From a virus: a stretch of DNA of 21,584 bases. The notes under the pieces were generated by a model. That model saw only the letters and a list, made by a program, of their open reading frames with translations. It did not search any database and was not told where the DNA came from. Positions 1 through 7,947 of this stretch are shown here, in pieces; positions within the stretch are counted from its first letter, which is position 1; every line of letters starts with the position of its first letter. A program made the position numbers and the translations under genes. The DNA is taken from positions 1-21,584 of the IMG/VR virus record IMGVR_UViG_3300046722_000164, one strand, 5' to 3'.

Positions 1-1586
1 GGCTGAGTGTCATACACAGCCGGGTCGATCGGCGGCATCTTGATCACCTGCAACACATCGTCGATCTTCTGGCCGGGCGCCAGTGCGTTCAACTCCAAGA
101 GCGCGTTCGCCGGGTGGGTGCGTAGCTTGGCGAGGTCGGCCTCCTCCAGAATACCCGCGGCGACCGCAGTTTTCGGGCGGTTGGCGCGCCGGTGCTCGCG
201 CAAGCCCTGGCGCGCCCGGTTGAGCTCCAGCTGCATGTCACGCACCAGGTCGATATCCGACTGCGGATACAGGCGCTTTTCGTCGTAGCCCTCATTCAGG
301 ACGAAGGCGAACCAAGGGTAGAACCGCAACATATCGGCTTCCGGCGGCCCGGGCTCGCGGATGAAATCGGGATAACCGTCACACACGACGTAAATCGTTG
401 CGTCCTTGCGGTGGTAGATCTCCCACACGCACGCGCGCTGCGGCTGCGCCTGGTCCTCGCCGCCGCCCGCCGTGTAGTGGTCGAGCGAGTGTGACGGCTG
501 ATAGCCGGCAGACACCCCGTTGTGGTCGTAACAGGTATAACTTTTGCCCACGTCGACCATGTAGATTTCTTCGATCTCGTCGGGCGTCAGCAAATACTCC
601 TGGGCCACCCAGTCAGCGCCGACAAAACCTTTGAGCGAACGGCAACGCGGATCGGGAATGATCGACGTGCTGTCGGGATAGTCGAACGTCAGCCCTTCGC
701 GCACCACCAGCTGCGGTTCCTGCATCAGGGTCTGCAACGCCGTCTTGAGCAATTCGGCATCAGCGCTGTCCATCTCGATCTCGCCATCGGACAGGTCCGC
801 CGAGAGGCGTTCGATGTTGGCCAGCTGCTCGCTCATGTCGGCGATGCGCTGCTCGATCTCGGGCGACATCTGCATCGCCCGCTGAAAGCCCAGTTTGACG
901 TAGCCCACCGACGTGACGATGGCGCGGCGCACGGTCATTTTCATGCACGACTTAAAATCGAACGGTTGTTCGCGCACGTTGTAGTCGTAAAGAATTTCCA
1001 GGGTCTTTGCGATGCGATCGAGCAGGCGATCGGCCTGCGCCATCATCTGCGCGTCCATCAGCACCTGTTGCGAGTGTGGATCGGGCGGCATTCCAGCCTG
1101 CATCGCCATCAGCATCGCCTGCTGCGCCTGCTGCAGCATTGCCGCCGAGCCGTCCCACACCGTGCTGGTCAGCTTGGGCGCGCGTTTCGCCACCATCTTG
1201 GGGTTGTTGGGATAAAGCTCAGCCGTGCGCTGCAGAATATGGCGGATGCAGATATTGGCGATGTAGCGCTCGTCGCGCGTGCGCACGTCGTTCGGCATGT
1301 CAGGCCATTGGCGACCCTCGGCGAATTCCATGTTCTCGCGCATCCGTTTGAACACCGGTTCCCAGTGCTTGCGCGCCCGGGTGACCCGGTCGGTCCAGCG
1401 TTTGACCAGCTTGCGCCGCGGCTCGTCGGGCGTCGGCGGGTCGCGCGGGATCATGGTTTTCTGGTCCTGATCCCCCGCCATACCTTCTGCAGGGTTCGGC
1501 GAGGGAGCCAGCTGCATCATAGACGAAGCAGGCCCTTCACCCATGCCTGGACCCATCATACCAGGCGTCATAAAAGATCCGCTCAT
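1..1586 (-). CDS. Phage portal protein (3' end beyond window)
   Basis: An uninterrupted leftward reading frame runs from an ATG at 1586 off the left edge, giving about 528 residues without a stop. The product fits a podovirus/P22-type portal: a Met/Pro/Gly-rich head of about 45 residues, a basic segment with WTDRVTRARKHWEPVFKRM, then WPDMPN and a conserved-looking ERYIANICIRHIL stretch, a long helical region rich in Gln and Met, and a later IIPDPRC(R) segment followed by VGADWVAQEY. A portal forms the dodecameric ring at the phage head vertex through which DNA is packaged. The start is supported by GGTGA five bases upstream and by its position 4 bases after the stop of the preceding small gene. 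It sits downstream of the large terminase, as in many phages. The family assignment is by pattern recognition; the C-terminus is not seen. Confidence 0.85.
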   Translation of the reverse strand, partial: MSGSFMTPGMMGPGMGEGPASSMMQLAPSPNPAEGMAGDQDQKTMIPRDPPTPDEPRRKLVKRWTDRVTRARKHWEPVFKRMRENMEFAEGRQWPDMPNDVRTRDERYIANICIRHILQRTAELYPNNPKMVAKRAPKLTSTVWDGSAAMLQQAQQAMLMAMQAGMPPDPHSQQVLMDAQMMAQADRLLDRIAKTLEILYDYNVREQPFDFKSCMKMTVRRAIVTSVGYVKLGFQRAMQMSPEIEQRIADMSEQLANIERLSADLSDGEIEMDSADAELLKTALQTLMQEPQLVVREGLTFDYPDSTSIIPDPRCRSLKGFVGADWVAQEYLLTPDEIEEIYMVDVGKSYTCYDHNGVSAGYQPSHSLDHYTAGGGEDQAQPQRACVWEIYHRKDATIYVVCDGYPDFIREPGPPEADMLRFYPWFAFVLNEGYDEKRLYPQSDIDLVRDMQLELNRARQGLREHRRANRPKTAVAAGILEEADLAKLRTHPANALLELNALAPGQKIDDVLQVIKMPPIDPAVYDTQ

Positions 1587-1590
1587 TGTT

Positions 1591-1758
1591 TCACCGAAAA
1601 CGTCCGCCGCCAAACAGCAGTGCCAGCACGATGATCACCACCACCACGCCGATCAGTCCCACGCCCTGCGGCCCGTAGTAGCCGCCGCGATAGCCATAGT
1701 ATCCGCCGAAACCACCGAACAAGATGATGATAATGAGTAGAAGCAGGATCAGGTTCAT
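1591..1758 (-). CDS. Tiny hydrophobic membrane protein, DUF3309-like (55 aa)
   Basis: A 55-residue frame with ATG at 1758 and TGA at 1593-1591. It consists of an N-terminal Leu/Ile run (residues 3-14), a central Gly/Tyr-rich segment (GGFGGYYGYRGGYYGPQG) and a second hydrophobic helix (residues 33-49) ending in GGGRFR. This two-helix hairpin with a Gly/Tyr-rich middle resembles the small DUF3309 family, which has no known function. It lies 8 bases after the stop of another small membrane gene and 4 bases before the portal start, so it is embedded in the operon. Its stop codon lies inside the likely ribosome-binding site of the portal gene, which suggests translational coupling. A holin-like role is possible but not supported by anything specific. 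Confidence 0.7.
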   Translation of the reverse strand: MNLILLLLIIIILFGGFGGYYGYRGGYYGPQGVGLIGVVVVIIVLALLFGGGRFR

Positions 1759-1766
1759 CAGTCAGT

Positions 1767-1940
1767 TCATCCTCGAATGATGAAACCGAAAATTCTCCAG
1801 CCCAACAAGAAGAAAAGCACGAACCCCACCAGCCAGCCGCCCCGGTTCCAGTAGGGCTGCCCTTGCGGCGTGAAGTTCCCGAATGCCCAGAATAGTAACC
1901 AAAGCAACATTATTAACCAAAATATGAACCCGATATCCAT
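1767..1940 (-). CDS. Small two-helix membrane protein (57 aa)
   Basis: A 57-residue frame whose ATG at 1940 overlaps the terminase stop by one base (TAATG). Residues 3-19 form a very hydrophobic Trp/Leu/Phe helix, then a short polar loop GNFTPQGQPYWNRGG, then a second helix of about residues 36-52 ending in IIRG. The overlap with the terminase gene and continuous coupling to the next small gene argue strongly that it is translated. No family is recognised. The topology (two helices, short loop) is compatible with a small inner-membrane protein, such as a holin-like or superinfection-exclusion factor, but that is only a possibility. A longer frame in a different phase over the same bases gives an implausible protein. 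Confidence 0.7.
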   Translation of the reverse strand: MDIGFIFWLIMLLWLLFWAFGNFTPQGQPYWNRGGWLVGFVLFFLLGWRIFGFIIRG

Positions 1941-3505
1941 TACCAGCCCCCCGACGCAAAATGCTGCTTAGTGGCGCGTTCAGCCTGGTCGCGCTGCAGT
2001 TTCATCCAGCCAAAGGTGCCTTCAACCTGTTCCGGTTCGCGCACCTTCATGCCGGCACCGACCTGCAAGGTCAGTCCAAGGCCGATATAGGCCAGCGCGT
2101 CGACGAAATCGTCGTGCTGATCGAACGGGAATTTGAGGATCTGATCGCGCGCCGCCGGCCACCAGGGGGCACGCTCGGGAAACCGCAACTTGCCCATGCT
2201 CATGCGACCTTGGATGGATTGCGCGCGGGTCTGCTTGTCGGCGATCGGCTGCATCTCGATCAGCGTGCAAAAAGTCTGCGTCTCTAGCATCCGCTTGCGT
2301 AGGAACGGCCCGATCGACTTGCTGATATGCGAGCGCTCGGCCCACCAAAACAGCGGTCGGTGCGCCTTCATCAGACGCAACATGCTTTCCACCGTCTGTT
2401 CGGTGTTCATGCTGCGCCAGACACAGTCCGACAGCACCCAGATGGTTTCGTCCTTGTCGAGCCCGACCAACAGGCAGCACGTTTTGTCCGCGTATTGCTG
2501 CAGCGAGACCGCATGATCCGACGCGGCATAGACGCGCAGATCGGTGGGCAAGTCGTTAGGGCGATAGGTGATCAGCGACTTGGCGGAAAAGAACGTGCCA
2601 CCGGCAGGGGACGGCTTGCCCTGGTAGAGCGCGGAGAACCCCCGCGCGTCCCGCCGCTGCAGTCCCAGCAGGAATTGCCGGCCAAAGCGGCCATCCCATA
2701 GGGCTTCCCCTTCCCGCCGGCCTAGCGGGTCGGTGCCGTCCTCCAGGGCGAGCGCCGGGAGTTCGATAATCTTCCACTCGGCGGCTTCCTCGGGATCGTA
2801 ATACGAGTTGTGCGGGTCGGTGAGGCGGCCCACCAGATCATCCTGGTGCCAGCGGGTCTGGATCAGCATGATCCGCCCGGTCTCATCCATCAGGCGGGAC
2901 GCGATAACTTGCGTGAACCAGGTCCACAGCGTGTCCCGGATGGTCGGGCTGTCCGCCTCGTGACGATCTTTGAGCGGGTCGTCGATAATCAACACGTCCC
3001 CGCCGCGCCCGGTGGTGGTCCCCCCGCGGCCCACAAACGCCATGATGCCGCCCTGGACGGTCTCCAGGCGATCGCTGGCCTGGCTTTCGGCCTTGAGGAC
3101 GGTCTCCGGGAACACCTGGGCGAAGCCGGGGGACAGCATGATGTCGCGCACCGCGCGCCCGATGTCCTGGCTGAATTTCTCGTTGTAGGTGCCGAAAATC
3201 AGGCTCAGGTGCGGGTTGCGCCCGGCGAACCAGGCCGAGAACATCTTGGATGCGATCTGCGTCTTGCCGTGCCGCGGCGGCACCGAGATGATCAGCCGCC
3301 GGATGCGGCCCGCTTCCAGCTCCTCCAGCGCGGCAGCGATCACCGCATGAAAGCGCTGGACCTCGTAACGGCTGAAATCCGGGTCGTCGGGCTCGCCCGG
3401 CGTCGGCATCATCAGCCGCGTAAAGGCCAGCATGTCATCGCGCGCCTTGATCACCGCGATCAGGCGTTTCAGAATGCTTTCGTAGCGGGCCTGATCGGGG
3501 GTCAT
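1940..3505 (-). CDS. terL: Terminase large subunit (packaging ATPase/nuclease)
   Basis: A 521-residue protein, the usual length for TerL. It packages concatemeric phage DNA into proheads through the portal. The N-terminal ATPase carries a Walker A-like loop SVPPRHGKTQ (residues 75-83, K81), an aromatic/coupling region SLIFGTYNEKFSQDIGR, a GRGG turn and Walker B VLIIDDPLKD (D175, D176). The C-terminal RNase H-like nuclease starts near VYAASDHA and ends with the diagnostic DQHDDFVDALAYIGLGL. The start at 3505 overlaps the previous stop as TGATG, so translation is probably coupled. No convincing small terminase lies directly upstream, which is unusual; the 120-aa gene ending at 11065 is a weak candidate. 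Confidence 0.96.
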   Translation of the reverse strand: MTPDQARYESILKRLIAVIKARDDMLAFTRLMMPTPGEPDDPDFSRYEVQRFHAVIAAALEELEAGRIRRLIISVPPRHGKTQIASKMFSAWFAGRNPHLSLIFGTYNEKFSQDIGRAVRDIMLSPGFAQVFPETVLKAESQASDRLETVQGGIMAFVGRGGTTTGRGGDVLIIDDPLKDRHEADSPTIRDTLWTWFTQVIASRLMDETGRIMLIQTRWHQDDLVGRLTDPHNSYYDPEEAAEWKIIELPALALEDGTDPLGRREGEALWDGRFGRQFLLGLQRRDARGFSALYQGKPSPAGGTFFSAKSLITYRPNDLPTDLRVYAASDHAVSLQQYADKTCCLLVGLDKDETIWVLSDCVWRSMNTEQTVESMLRLMKAHRPLFWWAERSHISKSIGPFLRKRMLETQTFCTLIEMQPIADKQTRAQSIQGRMSMGKLRFPERAPWWPAARDQILKFPFDQHDDFVDALAYIGLGLTLQVGAGMKVREPEQVEGTFGWMKLQRDQAERATKQHFASGGW

Positions 3506-3996
3506 CAGGCCGCCGCGGGTGCCGCGATCACCACGCTGTTCGATGGCGGCGCTGCCGTGCTGCCGAGCGCGTTGGTTGCCGTCACCACGCAGCTGGCCGT
3601 GCCCCCGGCATCCCCGGCGATCACGACATAGGTGCTGGCGGCACCGGTGTCGGCCTCCACGCCCGCGATGGTCCAGAGATAGGCGTAACTGTCTGGCGTG
3701 CCGACCCAGTTACCCATCGTGCAGCTGAGCGTGTCCCCCGACTGGGAGACATGGGGCACGTCGATGTTCTCCGGGGGCGCGCTCGGCGCCTCGCCCAGGA
3801 CCACACCTGGCACCGAACCGGGGACCGGCACGGTCGCCGGGTCCACGGGCGGGTCCACCGGAGGGTTGGTCCCCACCGGGTTGGCACCGGGCGGCCACTC
3901 GGGGACCGGGAACACTTCGTCCGGATTGGCCTGGCCCTGGTGACCATCTTTGCCGGGGGGCTCGTCAACGGGCGAATTGTAATCGCTGCCGCTCAT
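3505..3996 (-). CDS. Pro-rich protein with C-terminal Ig-like domain
   Basis: 163 residues in two parts. Residues 1-80 are acidic and Pro/Val-rich (for example VDPPVDPATVPVPGSVPG), probably an extended linker. Residues about 80-158 form an Ig-like beta sandwich with two cysteines, in SCTMGNW and ASCVVTATNALG, and a central WTIAG; the spacing of W, C and the YxCxVTATN-like strand is typical of phage-carried Ig-like domains. Such domains usually decorate capsid or tail surfaces and bind weakly to cell-surface sugars. No signal peptide is visible, consistent with a virion protein. AAGGAAA lies upstream of the ATG at 3996, 13 bases after the preceding stop. The exact virion location is unknown. 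Confidence 0.75.
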   Translation of the reverse strand: MSGSDYNSPVDEPPGKDGHQGQANPDEVFPVPEWPPGANPVGTNPPVDPPVDPATVPVPGSVPGVVLGEAPSAPPENIDVPHVSQSGDTLSCTMGNWVGTPDSYAYLWTIAGVEADTGAASTYVVIAGDAGGTASCVVTATNALGSTAAPPSNSVVIAAPAAA

Positions 3997-4009
3997 GGCG
4001 GGTTTCCTT

Positions 4010-4402
4010 TCAGGTTACGGTGAAGGTGTTGGACGTGACGGTGTCGAGGGCACCCGGAGACGTGCCGCTGACGACCACCGAGGCGGTCCCCGCGACGATC
4101 AGGTTGCCGGCGAACGAACCGCTATAAGTTCCCGTGTTCGGCCCGGTGCGAACCACAGGCGCGCCCACTGTGCCCTCAACGCTGGCGCTCTGCATCAGCT
4201 GCGCGGTGAGTGCCACCGGCACGTTGTTGTTGAACGCGAGCGTGCCGGAGAACGCCACTGCGGCGGTGTGCGCCGTGGTGGGGATGGTGGCGATGTCGAG
4301 GTTCATCGCATTGCCACCTTTGAGATAGTTCCGCCAGGCGGTTTTCAGCACGCGGAACACCGCCACCGGGTGCGGCGGCTTAGGGGGTGCGGCGACAGCC
4401 AT
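4010..4402 (-). CDS. Small beta-rich phage structural protein, unknown
   Basis: 130 residues; a basic/Pro-rich head (about residues 1-32) is followed by a Thr/Ala/Val/Gly-rich segment with alternating hydrophobic residues, ending in TSNTFTVT, which looks like a beta sandwich. A strong Shine-Dalgarno (AGAAGGAGA at about 4410-4418) lies just upstream of the ATG at 4402, so this start is preferred over the internal Met at residue 33. I do not recognise the family. Position between the SPRY-like and Ig-like genes in an otherwise contiguous virion operon suggests a minor virion or decoration protein, but this is inference from context. Confidence 0.6.
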   Translation of the reverse strand: MAVAAPPKPPHPVAVFRVLKTAWRNYLKGGNAMNLDIATIPTTAHTAAVAFSGTLAFNNNVPVALTAQLMQSASVEGTVGAPVVRTGPNTGTYSGSFAGNLIVAGTASVVVSGTSPGALDTVTSNTFTVT

Positions 4403-4442
4403 TGTGCGATCTCCTTCTGCTTCACCTCGTTAGCTGGCTGGC

Positions 4443-5282
4443 TCATGCCAGCACCATCGCGCGGGCTTGCGGGGTGATGGCCGAAACCGAAGAAACGCTC
4501 GCCCAGTGTTCCAACGCAACCTGGGTAACCGCAGCTTGCACGCCGGCGCTGGACACGGTTGCCCAGTGTTCCAGCGCAACCTGCGTGGTCTGCATGTTGG
4601 GATTGGTGGTCAGCCAGTGCTCGATGGCGATCTGTGTTGCGAGCGCATTGGTGTTGATCGTGGCGCCTGCGGTGAAGCCGGATGTGAAACCGCTTGGAAC
4701 GGTGCCGGTGAACGCGCTGTCGCCGAAGTTAGCGGTGATCTGGTCGAGATTATTGCTCAGCAGCACCGCCGGATAAACAGGAATGGCGCCGCCGAGGGTG
4801 TTGATAGCAATACCCCCAGCACCGGTAGCAGGATCGCGGCCCGACACGTTGTTCCAGTTACCGGCAGCGCCGAGGCGAAACCACATGAGCTTCGCCGTTA
4901 TATCGACCGCAAGACAGACAACAGTGCCGTTGGTTATTGTGCCAAAGGCGATTGACCCACTAGCGCCGCCAACGGTAATGGAACTGCTTCCATCAACGTA
5001 TACGACGCCACCCCGGACGAGACCACACGCTCCGATAAATCCAGGTGAGGCTTGCCACGCAGAACTGGCGTTTAGGGGGGCGCCAGCAGAAAGAACGCCA
5101 GCACCTTCCGACGTCGTGGAGACGGTATTATGTGTGCATTCCCAATAGAACTTCCCCGTAATCTGTCGGTCAACGGCACGAACGCCGCCAAAAACAGAAC
5201 TGTTGCACGTTGCAATTAAATTGCTACCCGTCAGCGTGATGTTGGCGGTTTTATCGCTCGGATTGAAAGCGGTGTTCGCCAT
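4443..5282 (-). CDS. SPRY/concanavalin-like minor tail protein with C-terminal repeats
   Basis: 279 residues when started at the ATG at 5282, two bases after the upstream TAG, with GGTGG upstream. An alternative ATG at 5339 would overlap the preceding gene by 55 bases and is less likely. Residues 1-190 look like a SPRY-type beta sandwich: GKFYWECTHN, the SPGFIGACGLVRGG segment, VCLAVDITAKLMWFRLG (the family's usual 'change in thickness' strand), and PAVLLSNN. The C-terminus carries three short repeats with the core TQ[IV]A[IL]EHW, resembling the repeat tails common in phage minor tail proteins. SPRY folds bind proteins or glycans, so a receptor-facing or adaptor role is plausible but unproven. 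Confidence 0.7.
   Translation of the reverse strand: MANTAFNPSDKTANITLTGSNLIATCNSSVFGGVRAVDRQITGKFYWECTHNTVSTTSEGAGVLSAGAPLNASSAWQASPGFIGACGLVRGGVVYVDGSSSITVGGASGSIAFGTITNGTVVCLAVDITAKLMWFRLGAAGNWNNVSGRDPATGAGGIAINTLGGAIPVYPAVLLSNNLDQITANFGDSAFTGTVPSGFTSGFTAGATINTNALATQIAIEHWLTTNPNMQTTQVALEHWATVSSAGVQAAVTQVALEHWASVSSVSAITPQARAMVLA
4501..4640 (-). repeat. Triple TQVALEHW-coding repeat
   Basis: Three copies of a short coding repeat begin near 4501, 4561 and 4613. The first two are 60 bases apart and nearly identical over about 25 bases (gcccagtgttcca.cgcaacc). The third is diverged at the DNA level but keeps TQIAIEHW. Each encodes TQ[IV]A[IL]EHW followed by a Thr/Ser-rich spacer. Confidence 0.75.
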
Positions 5283-5284
5283 GA

Positions 5285-6775
5285 CTACGCAACCACCGTT
5301 GGACCGATCTGTGCGTTGTTCACGCCGGTTGGCGTCCATGCACTACCCGTTGCCGGGTCGGTGATGTCACTGCGCCATGTCCATCCCCAACTGGTTGATA
5401 GCGTGAGCGTAGGCGAGGCTACCGTAGTGCCACCTGATTTGATCTGCACCGCAGCCGTGCGCGTGCCCGCGTCGCTCTTTTGCATATACGCGCGGGTTGT
5501 TACAGCGATGGTGGATACGGGTGTGCTAGCGATAGATGCGATATTGTAAAAGTCGGCATCACCGGGGTTGCTGTCGTAGACGTAGCTCGTGGTGCCGTCC
5601 TGCTGGGTTTCGTTGACCAGCGCCGCGTTGGTCGGCGAGACATTCATCCCGTTGGAGCCTAAACCGTTAGCCGAAGTATTCGAGAAACCGGCCATCGTTG
5701 ATGGGAACGATGTTGTGTAGGTCAATGACAACGAGTCAATGCTTTGACTCGCCCCGCCAGTTCCAGACATGCCCGCGTCGGACCACACCGCCACCCAGTA
5801 GATCGTCCCTTTTGTTACGGTCGGCCCACCAGTTACTGAAAAGGCAGTAACGCCAGCGGCCGGATTAGTGAGTTCGACAGATGATGCGAGAAGAGCACCG
5901 GGGCCGCCACTCGCCCCAGTGTTGTCGTAAAGCGCCATCTTCACATGCCCGGTATATGCCGCTCCAACATTGAACGACAGGCTAACCAGGGTTCCAGTCG
6001 TGGGAGCGGTAACTGATGTGGCGCGGATGGTATTTGCCGCACTGACGGCTGTGCTGGCGACATTCCCTGTTGTCTGCGCGAAATAATTTGTCGGCGACCG
6101 CGAGAACTGCACGCTCGCATCGCTCGCCGGCATCCGCGTGTAGCAGCGGATATCGCCCGCCCATGCCACGCTCGATGCGTCGCTGCGCCACAGAAGGTCG
6201 TCGATCTGTTGGCTATTGACACCTCCTGCCGCTCCAATCGTGAGTTTGTTCGCGTAGCTATTCGCTCCAGGGCGCGTGTTCAGCGTGGCGCCGCTGTCAA
6301 AGTCATTCGATGTGCTGCCGTTCTTGCGCGCACGAAACACCCCGCTCGTGTTGTTGATCACGACCTCGAACTCGAGCGCGAACCATGTGCTTTGTGCCGT
6401 CACTGCGCCGGTATATGTCGCCAGCACCGTGCCGCCCGGTGTGGCAGAAGTCAGCAGGATCGCGCCGTCTGAGCGGAACACGATGCAGCATTGGTTTGTG
6501 ACGCCGTCTGTCAGTTGAAAATACAGACCCAGCGTGGAGCCTGTCAGTGCCGCGCTTTGCCAGAATGCGCAGACGATATGGTGCACCGCATCATTAACGC
6601 CTGAGGACTTCGTCAGCCATGTGGTGGCGCTTGCGTTACGAATGCTTTGGCTGCCTGCAAATCTGCCGGTTGTTTGCAGAGTGAACGAAGCGGTCGTCCC
6701 GCTATCCCAATAGCCCGCGATTGTATCGGCCGTCGTCGCATACAGATCGAACCCATCGCCAAAGCTCCACGCCAT
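5285..6775 (-). CDS. Lectin-like (LamG/concanavalin-type) tail-associated protein
   Basis: 496 residues from the ATG at 6775, which overlaps the preceding stop as TGATG; a GTG three bases further upstream is possible but unnecessary. The opening MAWSFGDGFDLYATTADTI..YWD is typical of phage proteins with a LamG-like jelly-roll. Residues about 1-215 form that first domain, with the ALEFEVVINNTSGVFRARKNG strand pair and a QIDDLLWRSD segment. The second half holds a separate beta-rich region (about 250-360: LVSLSFNVGAAYTGHVKMALYDN, then GTIYWVAVWSD) and a further C-terminal beta domain. Function is probably virion surface or receptor/polysaccharide binding. No enzymatic motif is seen. Confidence 0.65.
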   Translation of the reverse strand: MAWSFGDGFDLYATTADTIAGYWDSGTTASFTLQTTGRFAGSQSIRNASATTWLTKSSGVNDAVHHIVCAFWQSAALTGSTLGLYFQLTDGVTNQCCIVFRSDGAILLTSATPGGTVLATYTGAVTAQSTWFALEFEVVINNTSGVFRARKNGSTSNDFDSGATLNTRPGANSYANKLTIGAAGGVNSQQIDDLLWRSDASSVAWAGDIRCYTRMPASDASVQFSRSPTNYFAQTTGNVASTAVSAANTIRATSVTAPTTGTLVSLSFNVGAAYTGHVKMALYDNTGASGGPGALLASSVELTNPAAGVTAFSVTGGPTVTKGTIYWVAVWSDAGMSGTGGASQSIDSLSLTYTTSFPSTMAGFSNTSANGLGSNGMNVSPTNAALVNETQQDGTTSYVYDSNPGDADFYNIASIASTPVSTIAVTTRAYMQKSDAGTRTAAVQIKSGGTTVASPTLTLSTSWGWTWRSDITDPATGSAWTPTGVNNAQIGPTVVA

Positions 6776-7947
6776 CACACCCTCGCCGCGAGTATGGTGA
6801 CGCCGACATCCGCAAGCGCCGTATCCTGCGGTATCGGCGCAACCAGTTGCAGCACATCGCCCACCGCCAGCGATCCACCGGTGCCGCTGAATGCAACGGA
6901 TGAACCCGTTAATGATATCTGGCCGATGCCCGTTGTCGTTCCGCTGTGTATCCGGTTGAGGATGAACACCGCATTGGACGCCGGGGTGGTGCCGGCCACG
7001 GCCTGCGATCCGGTGAGGTTGGCCGCGATGGTCAAAGCCATCACCATGGGGACGTTGACGAGGGCGCCGGATGCCGGTTTGCCGCTGAAGGGGAACGCAA
7101 TCGGCACTTGCTGCACTTCGGGAGGCAACTGTGCGTAGGTCAAAACGCTGTCCGATGGAATGAACTGGTCGCCGCCGATACCGATCACCGCGACAACGAC
7201 GTTGAGGCCACCGCCGAGCGGAAAATTGCTTGGCGTGCCATATTGCGTGACGGGAATACTGACCCAGGTGCCATGATTGGTAGCACTGCCGGCGATCAGC
7301 CAGCGGGCGACCTTGGTGTGATCGCTCTGCAATTCGATGACGATTTTCTGGCCGGCGCCCAGCCCCATCCAGAACAACGACCAGTCGGTGACCGGCACCG
7401 CCGATTTGTTGCTGAGGTAGAGTTGCGTCGCATCGTATTGGTTGGCGGTGTTCCAGGCGACGTAACCGTTACCGGGGTCCGTCGCCGTGGTGCCTGTCTT
7501 GGAGTTGTAGTTGATCGCCGTGACGCCTGCCGAGGCAACCGTGGAGACTTTGAAATCGACGTAGTTCATGGTCGCCGCCTGCAGCGCCGTTGTCGGATCG
7601 GCGGCCAGTGTGAGAGGGCCGGCCATAGTATCGCCGGCCACGTTGACGTAGGCCGCATCACCGGCAGCCACGGTCTGATAGTTCGCCGGGTTGGTGCTGT
7701 TATAGGGCGTGAACGTGAGCGCCGTCGTCACATCGGCAGAGGTCAGCGTGACGACACCGGTGCGCGTGTTGAAGGATGATACGCCGGAGACCGTGCCGCC
7801 GGCGGCACCGAACTTGGTCTTGACCGTGGTTCCGGTGATCGTGCCGGCGGTGAGAACATCGCCGGGGGCGGGGAGAGAGGCGAGGTCCGGCAGGATGGTG
7901 GTCCAGTCCGCCGCCGCCTGGCTGAAATCGAAGGGGCGCGAAGTCAT
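6775..7947 (-). CDS. Tail fibre-like protein sharing motifs with the S74 fibre
   Basis: 390 residues, starting at 7947 in a four-base ATGA overlap with the upstream fibre gene. Residues about 55-75 carry SSFNTRTGVVTLTSADV, nearly the same as STFNTRSGDVHLTSADV in the upstream fibre. A fibre-type NPANYQTVAAGDAAYVNVAGDTMAGPLTL segment follows, of the 'GDTM.GPL' kind seen in trimeric fibres. The C-terminal 200 residues are beta-rich and end in VLQLVAPIPQDTALADVGVTI. It is probably an accessory fibre or tip subunit made together with the long fibre. No known catalytic domain is seen. Confidence 0.7.
   Translation of the reverse strand: MTSRPFDFSQAAADWTTILPDLASLPAPGDVLTAGTITGTTVKTKFGAAGGTVSGVSSFNTRTGVVTLTSADVTTALTFTPYNSTNPANYQTVAAGDAAYVNVAGDTMAGPLTLAADPTTALQAATMNYVDFKVSTVASAGVTAINYNSKTGTTATDPGNGYVAWNTANQYDATQLYLSNKSAVPVTDWSLFWMGLGAGQKIVIELQSDHTKVARWLIAGSATNHGTWVSIPVTQYGTPSNFPLGGGLNVVVAVIGIGGDQFIPSDSVLTYAQLPPEVQQVPIAFPFSGKPASGALVNVPMVMALTIAANLTGSQAVAGTTPASNAVFILNRIHSGTTTGIGQISLTGSSVAFSGTGGSLAVGDVLQLVAPIPQDTALADVGVTILAARV

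Noticed and set aside
522-1634. Rightward 370-residue open frame
   Set aside because: It is antisense to a continuous portal-protein frame. Its product is His/Arg/Leu-rich with no domain, as expected of a mirror frame in GC-rich DNA.
2810-3631. Rightward 273-residue open frame
   Set aside because: It lies opposite the terminase gene with its clear Walker and nuclease motifs, and the translation has no recognisable domain.
5283-5339. Upstream ATG at 5339 as start of the SPRY-like protein
   Set aside because: It would overlap the previous gene by 55 bases and add a basic stretch unlike the rest; the ATG at 5282 follows the previous stop by two bases.
6946-7779. Rightward 277-residue open frame
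   Set aside because: Antisense to the fibre-like gene; Arg/His/Gly-rich composition without motif.
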